Position numbers and translations under genes: made by a program
Assembly (NCBI RefSeq): GCF_016859285.1
Contig: NC_053422.1
Span: 22,581,001 to 22,645,000 of the forward strand
Direction: 5' to 3'
From: Xiphias gladius
Taxonomy: Eukaryota > Chordata > Actinopteri > Istiophoriformes > Xiphiidae
Length of the DNA: 64,000 nucleotides
Shown here: piece by piece, positions 1-51,456 of the stretch
Numbering within the stretch: the first letter of the stretch is position 1
Layout of the letters: each line of letters begins with the position of its first letter
Notes under the pieces: model-generated
Seen by the model: the letters and a program-made list of their open reading frames with translations, nothing else
Told to the model about the DNA's origin: nothing
The model's database searches: none

Positions 1-399
1 AGTTACATTTACTCTTGTTACTTCCACAAAGTCGTTTTTTTTTCGTGTTCTTGCAATTCTTTTAAGTATTTTTTAAAATCAGTAATGTCATACGTAGCCC
101 CGGGGCCTGCAGTAATGTTAAGGCGCCCTTGCTAAAAAGTATTGGAATGAAACAGTCTGAGCGAGTAAACTTACTCTGTTTGAACTGGTCAGACATACAT
201 GCTGTGAAAAGGGGTTTCTCTGGATTCAGGGGATCTGAATCATTCGGGTTATGTAAGTGTGTTCTTCTGTGATTTGGCAGCTGTTTAACAGGTCCAGTCA
301 GTTCAACTAGCTTTGGAAAAGCATTAGTCTGTAGCATCAGGGTCGGTCTTGTGTGTTGTTATGTGTATCCATGCTCAGGAAATAAAGGCACGGTATCCA

Positions 400-538
400 T
401 ACCAAAGGTTCATGCATATTTTATTCAAGAGTAAAAAAGTGGATCGTCCCATGGGGCATGCTTACAGTGTTAGTGACTGGGGAGTCAAAACAGAAAGAGA
501 GCAGATAGAGAGAGAGAGAGATCGAGAAACAGAGAGCA

Positions 539-569
<31 letters not shown>

Positions 570-2654
570 AAGTAAGAACCGTGGCACAATTTCTATGGCA
601 CAGGGTCTCCCAGGGGGGGTTCACCTCTCCCAAAGAAGCACAACAAGATCAACCAAGGAGCAACGCAACATGAAGAGCAACCAGCAGAGAGAGAGAGCTT
701 AAATATTAAGAATAATGTTCATAATAAATAGAATCATAATAATCATAGAATCATAAATATCTTCAAATAACAAGAGGAATCATCAAGAATTATGATCAGA
801 GAGAGTACACTTTTTTCCTTTAAATTGTGACAGCAACACACCGGCTCTTCAGTTAAAATGTGTCTTGCTGCTTTTTGCTTTGAACAGCGCAAATTTTAAC
901 CATGCAATCATGCTTTTGGCTGCCTGAATGCCTGTGCCTCTGTATATAGTATGGTCATTCATCAATGCTAGTTTAATATTTGTTTATCATTATTCATATT
1001 TATCATTAAAAACAACTCCTGTACATTGACAAAGAAGAGAGGAGAGAACGTGGACTTGACACTTTGAATAGAAGCGTACTGTCATTCTGTACAGCATTGA
1101 AAGAAACCGGAAACACAGGTTGTGAAAAAGAAAAAGAAAAAAACATGAGAAAAACAACAAAATATAACAGAAAATGAATACAAAAAATAAATTAAATTAA
1201 CAGTATGTACAAAATAAATTACTCGTTATTCCTCAGTTCATTTATATTAGCCAGAAAAACAAGAAGAAAAAAATTCCTACCATAGTGAAACACAGAGCAC
1301 AAATATAATCTTCACATTATTATCAAAGAACTTAACTCTGCATGCACTGATGCGTTAATATAAATGCTTTACAAAGACCTTTTCTTTTGAATTCTTCTTG
1401 TTGTCTTGGCTGCTGCCTTCACCGGAAGAGTCTGTTTCCTCTGTGAAATATCATTTCCTGTTTTATAGGCCAGAGATTCCCAGCCATCACTGCTGTGTGG
1501 TAGCAGACAGCGACAAAGGAAGAAAGCATGATGTAGAAAGAGAATAAATAGAGTATGACTTCACATTTCAACTCCCCCGACTCCCTCACATACATAAAGC
1601 ATCCTAATTCTGCTATACTGCATCTTGCATCCTGTGGCCATATGCATCCGATGTGCAATAGAACCTCTCTATGTATCCTATTTACACGCGACAGGTAGGG
1701 AGAAACAAATCTGATCTGGGCCCAGTTTCAAGCCTTTCTCCAGAGCTAATTGGCCTGGGACCAGAGTTTTCGGGGGGGGGGGCAACTGGAGGATGGGTGC
1801 AGTGCACTGCTACAAAAGCAAACAGAAATCTTCTCCGGAGGAGAAAAGTACAGCAAGGGCTCAGATTAGACTGCGGCTGAGATTATCTCCATGTATCTCT
1901 CACCGACAGATAAGCAACCACACCACACATCCAAATTTCTCTCACTGTTGCCTTGCCGATAGCGTGATCTCCCCGTGTTTGCAAATGAAAACGTGTTTTC
2001 AAATATAACCGCACAGACATTTACATGTGGAAGCATGTGCACGCACGCAGGCGGGAAGATCCACGACCCTATAAAAATCAACCCACGGCAAATTTGTTTC
2101 CACTTCTTGTTTTGGGATGCAAACAGGGAAAAGAATCATACATATCTTTAATGCCCCCACCCTGGATCGCCACAAACCCCCCGTGCAAACACTTGACCCC
2201 ATCTGACACAACACACACCACTGACACAGCCATGTCATGCTGACACTGTCAACCCATTGGTGATCCCCAACACACACGGTGAGCAGCAGCTCCTCTTGTT
2301 TTGCTTGGGGACTTTTTTTTTAGTTTCTTTCCCGTTGTTGTGCAGGTACATTGGAGTTGTAGTTCTCTTAATAGGGCCGATCAGTTCAGTGAAGAGACTC
2401 CGCCTTCGGTGGTAAAGTCCGGGTACGCTCATGCCTTTACATACAGCTGAGGGCAACGGGAAAGGGGGTAGGTAATTGTGTGTGTGATGCATGTGTGATG
2501 TTGTCTGTAGCCTATTCAGTGTATGAAATATTGTGTTTGTGTGTGATGCATTTTTCTTGTGTATATATGCCTATGTACACGTATCTATAAATATGGTACC
2601 ATATGAGTGTTGGAACTGCAGGTATGTGTCTGGGCACGTGGGAGTGTATGTCCA
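400..2654 (-). other. ppp3ca: Calcineurin 3'UTR
   Basis: No coding sequence is recognisable between the stop and the only AATAAA on the minus strand, at 425-420; an ATTAAA lies near 970. A 2.2 kb 3'UTR would be close to that of mammalian PPP3CA. The inside is AU-rich at 700-1400. The left boundary is inferred from the signal only. Confidence 0.5.
420..425 (-). terminator. Candidate poly(A) signal AATAAA for calcineurin
   Basis: TTTATT on the plus strand, the only canonical signal found on the minus strand downstream of the stop codon. Cleavage would fall near 400. Confidence 0.5.
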
Positions 2655-33977
<31,323 letters not shown>

Positions 33978-34267
33978 CCTGGAGTCGGGACGGGAACGGA
34001 GCCGTGGGGGGTGGGGGGGGGTGGGGGCTCTCTCTTCTGTCAAGGGCCGAGATTGCGATGTCGGGTCCTCCGGCAGGCGTCGAGAAGAAGCGCAGTTGCT
34101 CGGTGCTTTTCTTGCTGCAGTAGTGGCATCACTCGGTGGAGTCTCCGTGCTCTCTCGGACGGGGGAAGCCTGATGCTGCGCCTGCGGTGACTTTGGGGGA
34201 GGATAGGCGGATACCTAGCTGCTGCTGTTGTGGCATGCTTGGGTCCCGAATTTGTTTTTTTTTTTTT

Positions 34268-34299
<32 letters not shown>

Positions 34300-34502
34300 G
34301 AGAGGGGGGGCGGGGGGCGGTGGTGGAGTAGGGGAGGTGGGGGTAGACTCTGGAGGTAAGAGGGCGAAGAGACGCCTCGGAGAGACATGAGACGCGCAGG
34401 CTCTACCTCTCCAGGACGCCTCTGCAGGCGGTGCTTTGCAGTTGGCAACACCCCGGAATGGCGCAAGAAGGAACTCCCACGCAGAGTCACGCACACGCGG
34501 GA

Positions 34503-34584
<82 letters not shown>

Positions 34585-34600
34585 AGACTCATACTGCCAT
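33978..34600 (-). promoter_or_regulatory. ppp3ca: Calcineurin 5'UTR and probable promoter
   Basis: Immediately upstream of the ATG the sequence turns GC- and CpG-rich, with a C-rich run (plus strand G-run about 34006-34026), CT repeats at 34267-34306 and a (GT)n/(CA)n run at 34507-34583. No TATA box was identified; the transcription start is not determinable from sequence alone. Confidence 0.4.
34507..34583. repeat. (CA)n microsatellite upstream of calcineurin
   Basis: About 38 CA units roughly 530 bases upstream of the start codon, in or near the promoter. Confidence 0.95.
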
Positions 34601-37600
34601 CCTGTGGAGGCATTGATTACAGGGCCTTCCCCCTTTACAACAACTCTCTGGAGTGTGTGTTTGTGCGTGGGTGCGTGCACGTGTGTGTGTGTAGCTGTAC
34701 AGTAGGCTATCTGACAGAAGATCACGTGGGTCTAAAGGATAGTGTTTTCTTTTTATAAATTACAACCTGGAGTAAAAACAAAGGCTGAAGGCCATACAGC
34801 AGTTGATGAAACGTCTCTTGGGTGTACTGGACAGAATAATGATCTATGTGACAGAATGGGCACAAAATACGCTTTATACATAGCCTAATGTTAATAACAA
34901 CGTTGTTTTAAAAAGAACACACAAAATGTTAACAAGACTATGTCCACTGAGCGCACTGTGAGGTATCATTGCTCAGTACACCAGAAAACAAAACTGTTGG
35001 ATGGATAGGCACTGGGAAAAAACATGAGAACTCTGGCCCGGAGGTGGCCCTACAGAAGAGGACGTGCCGTTACCTCTGAGGGTCTCTGAGCAGAGGTCAC
35101 TTAGTCAGGCTCAGTTCAGACTTAGCTCAACTGACATCAGCCTAAACCACAAATTATACCTTCTCTATCTGCATCACTGCAATGTAAATTTTGTCATCTG
35201 CATTTGTCTGTTTTGGAGGGTATCTGGCCTTTAAGCTGCCCTTTGTCAGGCCCAGTTTAACTTACGCTCATCTCTGCTTTGAGCCATTGACGATTCCTGA
35301 CATTTGCAACTGCTAATGAACCTGGGCAATCAGAATCATTTGAAATATGAAAATTTTAAATGAAACAAATAAAGTGTTTTTGTCTTTTGCCATTAAACTC
35401 AAGGGTACAGCGGACACTCAGAGGAATTTGGTCAATAACTAACTAAATAAGTTACTTGTCATAAACTGAAGTATATCTAACCACTTATTAAGTACTGGAC
35501 CACTCAAACGGAATAGTCAAGGGGCTCACCAAAGCCTCACCATCAACCATCAATCATCCTATAAAACTTCAACAGTTCCCTTTTTGAGAGCACTGTGTGT
35601 GTTTCTTCATCTCTCCGTCCATCCCTCACCATCAAAAACAGACATTTATTTCTTTGAATGATTATTATTTTTCATGCAGTTGTACTTTTAACCCAACATA
35701 GGACCAAACATAGTTCGGCTTGTCAAGCTATTGTTTTATGAAGTTAAACTGAATTCAAGTTTTAGTTCATCATTGCCAAAATCAAACAATGCTAGAAATC
35801 ATTATTACTATTGGCTTTTTTTTCCACAGCATACATTTTGATAAGTCGCAGCAGGAAAAGAACAGGGTAATCATACATTAATTTAGGGTATATTCCAGTT
35901 GTATGTGTCTGTTCCATGGTCCAGCTGTTGTGCATCCTGTATCACTGACATTACTTCCTGATACACCTGTATGGAACAGACCCATCATTAGTGACATTAC
36001 GTAGATATTCCCTCTTATGACAGGTCTAATTAATCAGGAACAAAAGGTTTTAGGTACATGGATTATATATATTATTGTTAAATTGTTCAAATATGTGAAA
36101 ATGGTTAAGTCGTGGTAGCTAGACTGCCCTTTGAATAGCACATGTACTGTATGCTGTGGAAATGTTCTCTTAATGTACCTAAAACAGTCTTTACTATATA
36201 AAGTACATAGATAAAGTCTGTGTAGGGAACTTCTCAGTTTAAAATCCCTGATATCTGAATTTGCTTTATCCTACTACTATTACTCATACTATTGGTACTA
36301 ATACTACCATTACAAGAACTACTAATAATATGTAGTATCTTAATATAGGCAAATAAAATATCAAATACTGTAAAAACACAAAATGCCAGCCTGGAGTGCA
36401 AAATATAAATTGAGTCTAGATAAAGGTTGGTAAGGAAGATGTGACGATCTCCGGACAAGACTTTTAAAAATCTAAAAGTTTCATATCAGTTCTTTATTTA
36501 ATCAGTAGCCAGTGCTGAGACAGTTTTAACTCCAAAGCCTGACTGTTAATGTATCATGACATTTCTCACAATTTTGGCATTTTGTTTTTTGTATCATCCG
36601 ACTTTGGCACAGATAGAATAAGAACAATTATGAAAACGATGAAAACGTTGTTACAGCCTTACATCTTATGTCGCCTCCTTTGCTGTTGAAGAGAGATAAA
36701 GCATACTGTATGTATAGCCTATTAGTATACAGTAAGCCTGCTGCATATAAACAGTGACAATGCCACACTGCAAGTCTAAAAAACCATTGCAATTAAAGTT
36801 GTATCTCCTATCAAAATAGCTAACTTATCACTTTGTGAAGAGCAGTAATATATTTTGGACTTTCTCAAAATTTATAGATGGTAGTTGTGTGGATAAAAAC
36901 TAACATTCTTGATCGATGGTTTACTTAGCTTCCTACTAAAAGTGGCTTAATCATTCACTTTAATATTTAGGAAATAGATTATTCTTGTATGTCTTTTTAT
37001 TTGACAGATGTGCACTTGATGGTGTAATGGAAATTATCACAAGTGTTTTTCTCACCGAATTAACATTCAGATTTGTATTTAGTATTGGTATAATCTGAAA
37101 GTACTATGTTTGTGAGTTTGGGGAGAAGAAACTCTTATTGCGTATCTCTCCGTACACCACTGGAGGTAGGACGGGTGTCAGGAAAAGCTGCCGGTGAGCA
37201 GACCATGGTCGTCGGCGTAGCGCACAGGGTGTTTGCAGAGATATGTTTGCTTTCCATAACTGTAATTTAACAAAAGTAGTCCCTTCAAACCCTCGGGGAG
37301 ATGCGCTGATGTTAAAGGAGGGCGAGGCTGGAGGTTGACAAACAGTTTTCAGTTACTACGATCGGCCCACCTTTTAACGTGCACATTACACCTTTACACG
37401 AAACAGTACTCTGGCCATCCCTTGGCTCTACGTATCACCTGCAAGTGAAAAAACAGATAATTTTATGCCACACGAACATAACACCCGACGGCCTACACCC
37501 AAAGAAGAATTCAGAAAATACTACTTTAACATATTCAAAAAGTACAAATAAGATGCACTATAAGTCATCTCACACACTAGCGAGAGTTACTGTACGTCTC

Positions 37601-39155
37601 GGTTACACACTTAATCACTGCACTTCCTCCAAACACCCCACAAATGAAACCTGCGCCCTGGATCTCGCGATTACAGTCATTGCAATCATATTACTCCGCG
37701 CTGAGCAAATCCCGAGTGTAGTCCATCTGTATCAACCCCCCTAAATTTTCAGTATATCTTTAAGTATAGCCGAAGGACCGGGACACTTGGAACCAAAACC
37801 ATTCCGCTGTCAGTGAATACGTAAATAACACTAACCGTGGTTGTAAACCATTTTAAGAAAGGTACCCAGGAGTTTGCCGCTTGCAAAATAAGCGCTTGGT
37901 AGACATTTTGGCTCCGTCCGGGCGATGTAAACACAGCCGTGCGGTTGCATGGACGGAGCCACAATGATGCCAGTTGCAGCACTACGTCGCCAGCGCGCAC
38001 TGTGAGCTCTGTACGTGCGCATGGCGGAGGGCTTTCTATCGGTAGCGCACTGAGAGATGCGTTCCAACAATAGGACTTCCGGTTTTAACGGCAGGCTTTC
38101 AGAATGAGAGTTTAACATTTTAAACGGTTTCAAAGTGCAGTAAAGCAATTTTGTATTTAGTCGCTATACACACTATATTAATTACAAATAATTTGTTGGT
38201 CTCAAGTGAGGAAATAAAAATGCTATAATAAATCGAGACAATTAGGCGATTGGTCAATCAACGGATAATTAATCATCAACTATTTACATAAGTGCTTCAA
38301 CGTTTAAATAATTTTTCAAGCAAGTCCCAAACATTCTCCGGCCCGTCTTCTCGGATGCAAGGATCTACTGCTCTCCTTTGTTTTATATCGTTGCGAACTG
38401 AGTATGATAAAACCAGCAATTCTCCTTGGGTTCATAAAATATATAATGATTGGCATTTTTCATTGTTTCTCACATTTTGTAGATCAAATTATTAATTGAG
38501 AGAATAAGACTCATATTAACAGATAATTAAAACAAAACAAAACATTACTTGCAGCCCGTTAACGTGCATGTTTCTTACAGGAGACTGCACAATATTAGTA
38601 AGTGAGAGCAGCGTTTTAAAGCAGTATATAGAGACTGTACAATCTTCTGTGGTTGTTAATGCACATGACAACCAAAGAGGCATTGTACAGTGTGACTAAG
38701 TTTAAAAGCCTGCATTTTTTTCTTAAACCGGTGCAGTTTATCTTATAATGTGAAAGTAGCGACAAGTAGGATTTTTTTTTTTTTTTTTTTTTTTTTACAT
38801 ATAATTTGTGCAGTTTTGTGTAAAATGATTTTTTTTTTTGTTGATCTAGATGAATGTGATGATGCTTTTATTGTGAAGACTTGGGTTCGGAAGTGTTGTG
38901 GTTGTTGCTGCTGGCAGAACACAGGCCGCAGTGATTTGGTAGCCGCTGCAGTAGGAGGAAGGACCACGGTTCTACCCCTTCTATCTTTCAGTTTCGCCTC
39001 GAAATTCTATCGGTGGTTTCTTCTTGTAGTGATTAGTAAATTGAGTATACAGCAACGGTGTTCTATGATAACTAAGTCGTAGTATTACGAACGGACAGTG
39101 ATATCAATCGCCATTTTAATCGCACGTTTTCCCTGACAGAAGCGCTAGCACAACA
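34600..39155. other. Divergent intergenic region between calcineurin and ube2d2
   Basis: 4.5 kb. AT-rich from 34.8 to 37.1 kb with nothing recognised. CpG-rich patches lie at 37130-37330 and 37840-38100, the second with an open minus-strand frame and a GTTAGT donor. A poly(T) run is at 38772-38796 and GC content rises again just before ube2d2 exon 1. Confidence 0.5.
38195..38560. mobile_element. Degraded copy of the CGATTAATC/GCAGCCC repeat
   Basis: Left part ATCGAGACAATTAGGCGATT and right terminus CAGATAATTAAAA...ACTTGCAGCCCGTTA resemble the family at 18.5 kb with a diverged middle. Intergenic, 600 bases before ube2d2. Confidence 0.45.
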
Positions 39156-48688
<9,533 letters not shown>

Positions 48689-49423
48689 TGTTGGAGTAGA
48701 ATCATGGCCAACCACCTCTACGACATAAGGTTAGGGGAGCTTCAGACGTAAAGAGAAAACAAACAAAAAACCATACAAACAAATGAAAAGTTTAAAACAA
48801 GATCTTGTTGGTTTCCATTGGAGTGCTTTCTTTGAGCCACGCCTCCCCTTCACCAGAGTACCTGTAAAACTCCCTCTGCCCCAACTCCCCACATTCTCTC
48901 TCTCTCTCTCCCCTCCTTCCTCTCTCTGTTTGGCTCTGCCTCCCTCACCTCCCCTCCCACCTCTCAGCTCACCTGCCCACCCTCAAGTGTACATAGTGTG
49001 TCAACTTGCAATGGTAACACCCATCTCTCCCTACTCCTTTTTCACCATCTCCCTCCCTTGTGACCTCTGACCCCATCTCCTGACTTATGTATTCCGTTAC
49101 ATTTTGTCAACATGCAGGTTGGTCTTTTGTGCCCCCCCCCCCTTCATTAAGGCCTGCATCCTCAACCTTCTACCCTATACGTTATTCACTAAAAGCATTC
49201 CTTTGAGCATCTGTAAAACTTTGAGGGGACCTTTTTCCTTTATTTCCCTTTTTTTCTTTTTTTTTTTTCTTTTTCTTTTAGGGGGGAGGGGGACAATAAT
49301 ATGGAGGGATTTTTACACTCTGCACCCTGTCTTGTTTTGTTGTCCTTAATTCCCACCTGTCGAGGTGACAATTCAAGAATGCAGTTTTCGCACGTGAGTC
49401 GAAGGGCACTCTGTATTTTATAC

Positions 49424-49429
49424 AATAAA
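49424..49429 (+). terminator. ube2d2: Proximal poly(A) signal, ube2d2
   Basis: Canonical AATAAA about 740 bases after the stop codon. Confidence 0.5.
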
Positions 49430-49937
49430 TACTTAAGAGAAATCATTGCAGGCTATGTAAAATGGCTTATTTTGGTCTTCTGATGGATTCTATAAAAGGA
49501 CTTGAATTAACCCCCCCCCCCCAAAAAAAAAATATCTTACCCAAGTTGACCCGTTTGTACACACACATAGACACACATGCACGCACAAGTGTAACCCCAT
49601 GTCACCCCCACCACTACCGCCACATTTTCTTTATTCACAAAGTGGAGGTTCTGGACCAGGTATTTAAGCAATTTATTTTTCTTAGTCTAACCTGTGTTTT
49701 TACTCCCCACCCCCATAACTCTTTAGGTTGCCCCCCCCCCGCCCCCTTTTTTTTTTTTTTTTTTTTTTTTCTTTTTTTTTTTGTTGCTATTGTTTAAATT
49801 AGAAGCTAACATCTTAAATGGCTATGGGACTGGCTTGGGCTCTGGGTGCGAGGAGAACCCACTCTTCTTGCACAAAACCTCTGTATATTGAATTACCTGA
49901 GAGGCTCGTTGAGCTTTGTGTGTTGATTAAACTGTGT

Positions 49938-49943
49938 AATAAA
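49938..49943 (+). terminator. ube2d2: Distal poly(A) signal, ube2d2
   Basis: Canonical AATAAA, 1.25 kb after the stop, followed by T- and GT-containing sequence (TGACTCCTGTGTAG). Confidence 0.55.
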
Positions 49944-49969
49944 AACCCATGACTCCTGTGTAGACTCAT

Positions 49970-51180
49970 TCTCAGGCCCTTTTAAAGGACATACAGAGGT
50001 AAGAAGGGGACATGTGAAGCCAGGTCACATTCATGACCCAGTTCTACAGAAATTTGACAGGATGAGTAATACCTGCCATCCTCACATGGTATCACTGTTG
50101 TTTGATCAATTACATCTCTATTCATAAATTCTTTGTAGATATTGGGGAATATCTGATTAATAAATAAAACTTCACTGAAACTTAAAAGGGTTTTTAAACT
50201 TTTCAGATTATGTTTTCAAGTGTGTGGGAGATGTAGTTCAACATGTTTACAGCTGCCAGTGTTTCTCCTTTGAATGTAAAACTAAACTTAAAATATGCGT
50301 GTAAAAGAATACAATCACTGAAGAATTTAATTCATTGCATTACTATATTGTTGTTATAAGCCTTACCTCCAGTCATTGCATTTATTAATCCACTGAGATG
50401 GTGTGTGTGTAATTTATCATCTTTAATCTTCGTGATAGTAGGGCTTTTTGTCGCCCTCTGGTGGTGCTTTTATGTAAAGAAATTTGGAGTGCATTAAATG
50501 TCCATTTAAGGCCTTTCTGTGTTCATGCATCCACAATTAATGCTAAAGAGGCACACCGAGTTTTTTCATGTTAGTACAAGCTTATCAAATTCAATCTAGA
50601 AAGGATTGTTGTGGCTCGTTAATGCATTTACTTGGCTGAAATACATTCTCGGAAGGGAAATGGGACTCACCAAAGCTCGCAGAGATCAAGATGATTCTCC
50701 TCCGTTGGAAACCCTTGGCCCCACCCGGTGTACCTCAGTGTGTGATATGTCATTTAACAACTTAATTGACAAGTGTTCAACAGTAGTTTACAGCTGTAAA
50801 TTTAAATATAAGTCATTCGTATCGCTATACTCATTAATGGGACATGTACTTTGTTTGACACAATTATCCCACCTCTAGGCCTGCTGATAGTCTGTGAAGT
50901 GTGTTTGAAAGCTCCGGAAAAGGCCGGTAAACTGAACTTGACATGAGCTTACTTTTTCAATCTACCCACGGTCAACAATTAACTTTCGAATCGTTTACTC
51001 GACTTCGCGTTGGCAGGAGGCCATCACAAACGTTATCGTTAAACCCTTGTATCTTAAATATCATTGGATAGAAATTTCGCTGATCAAACCAAGGCATATG
51101 GTCCCAGCTCGGACTTTAAATGGTCTCACGTTGCCAGACCTATGTCCACAGTCTTTAAATAGCACTGAAGCGAACCCGGA
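49970..51180. other. Intergenic, ube2d2 to cisd1-like
   Basis: No gene, repeat or RNA that I recognise; composition becomes GC-richer towards 51 kb. Confidence 0.5.
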
Positions 51181-51368
51181 AGTCCGCTGGATGCTCGGGA
51201 TGAAGCCTCTTGGTCTAGCAGAGCATCGCTCTCCCTCGCCAGGCTCCCATTGGTTGCTGCACAGTGACGTAGCAGGCCGAGCACGGCGCTGCTACAGCCG
51301 ACAGAGTTTAGATAAGACGACCTTGCTGCCGAGAGCTGACAACAAACAACACACCGTCCGAGGGAAAC
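51180..51368 (+). promoter_or_regulatory. Probable cisd1-like promoter/5'UTR
   Basis: GC-rich stretch with an inverted CCAAT box (ATTGG, 51249-51253) and a CRE-like TGACGTAG (51265-51272), 17 bases apart and about 100 bases before the ATG. Such a pair is common in TATA-less housekeeping promoters; assignment is inferred. Confidence 0.45.
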
Positions 51369-51456
51369 ATGACTACCCCAAGTTTACCCGCTTTGCCACA
51401 GTTGCCAATGCCTCCGATGCCCGCATTACCCAGCTCAGGATTCAGATTATCGAAAG
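51369..51456 (+). CDS. cisd1: cisd1-like exon 1
   Basis: Encodes [20 protein letters not shown] then PSSGFRLSK, ending one base into the next codon at G|GTAAAT. The frame fits exon 2. The Pro/Leu/Met repeat character has no counterpart in human CISD1, whose first segment is about 8-10 residues. Confidence 0.75.

Larger units (their letters stand above)
48689..49965 (+). other. ube2d2: ube2d2 3'UTR
   Basis: Pyrimidine-rich untranslated sequence with runs of C and T at 49130-49141, 49247-49281, 49507-49522 and 49729-49781. Two AATAAA signals (49424-49429 and 49938-49943) suggest a short and a long 3' end. Confidence 0.6.

Noticed and set aside
34013..34043. N-terminal extension of calcineurin before MSDCN
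   Set aside because: Frame is open but offers only a TTG; family proteins start close to the DRVVK motif.
37379..37744. 121-codon plus-strand frame in the intergenic region
   Set aside because: No ATG context, domain or splice sites; composition not coding-like.
38750..39082. 110-codon frame with a poly-Phe start just before ube2d2
   Set aside because: Runs through a poly(T) tract; not in frame with ube2d2 exon 1 and no sensible protein.
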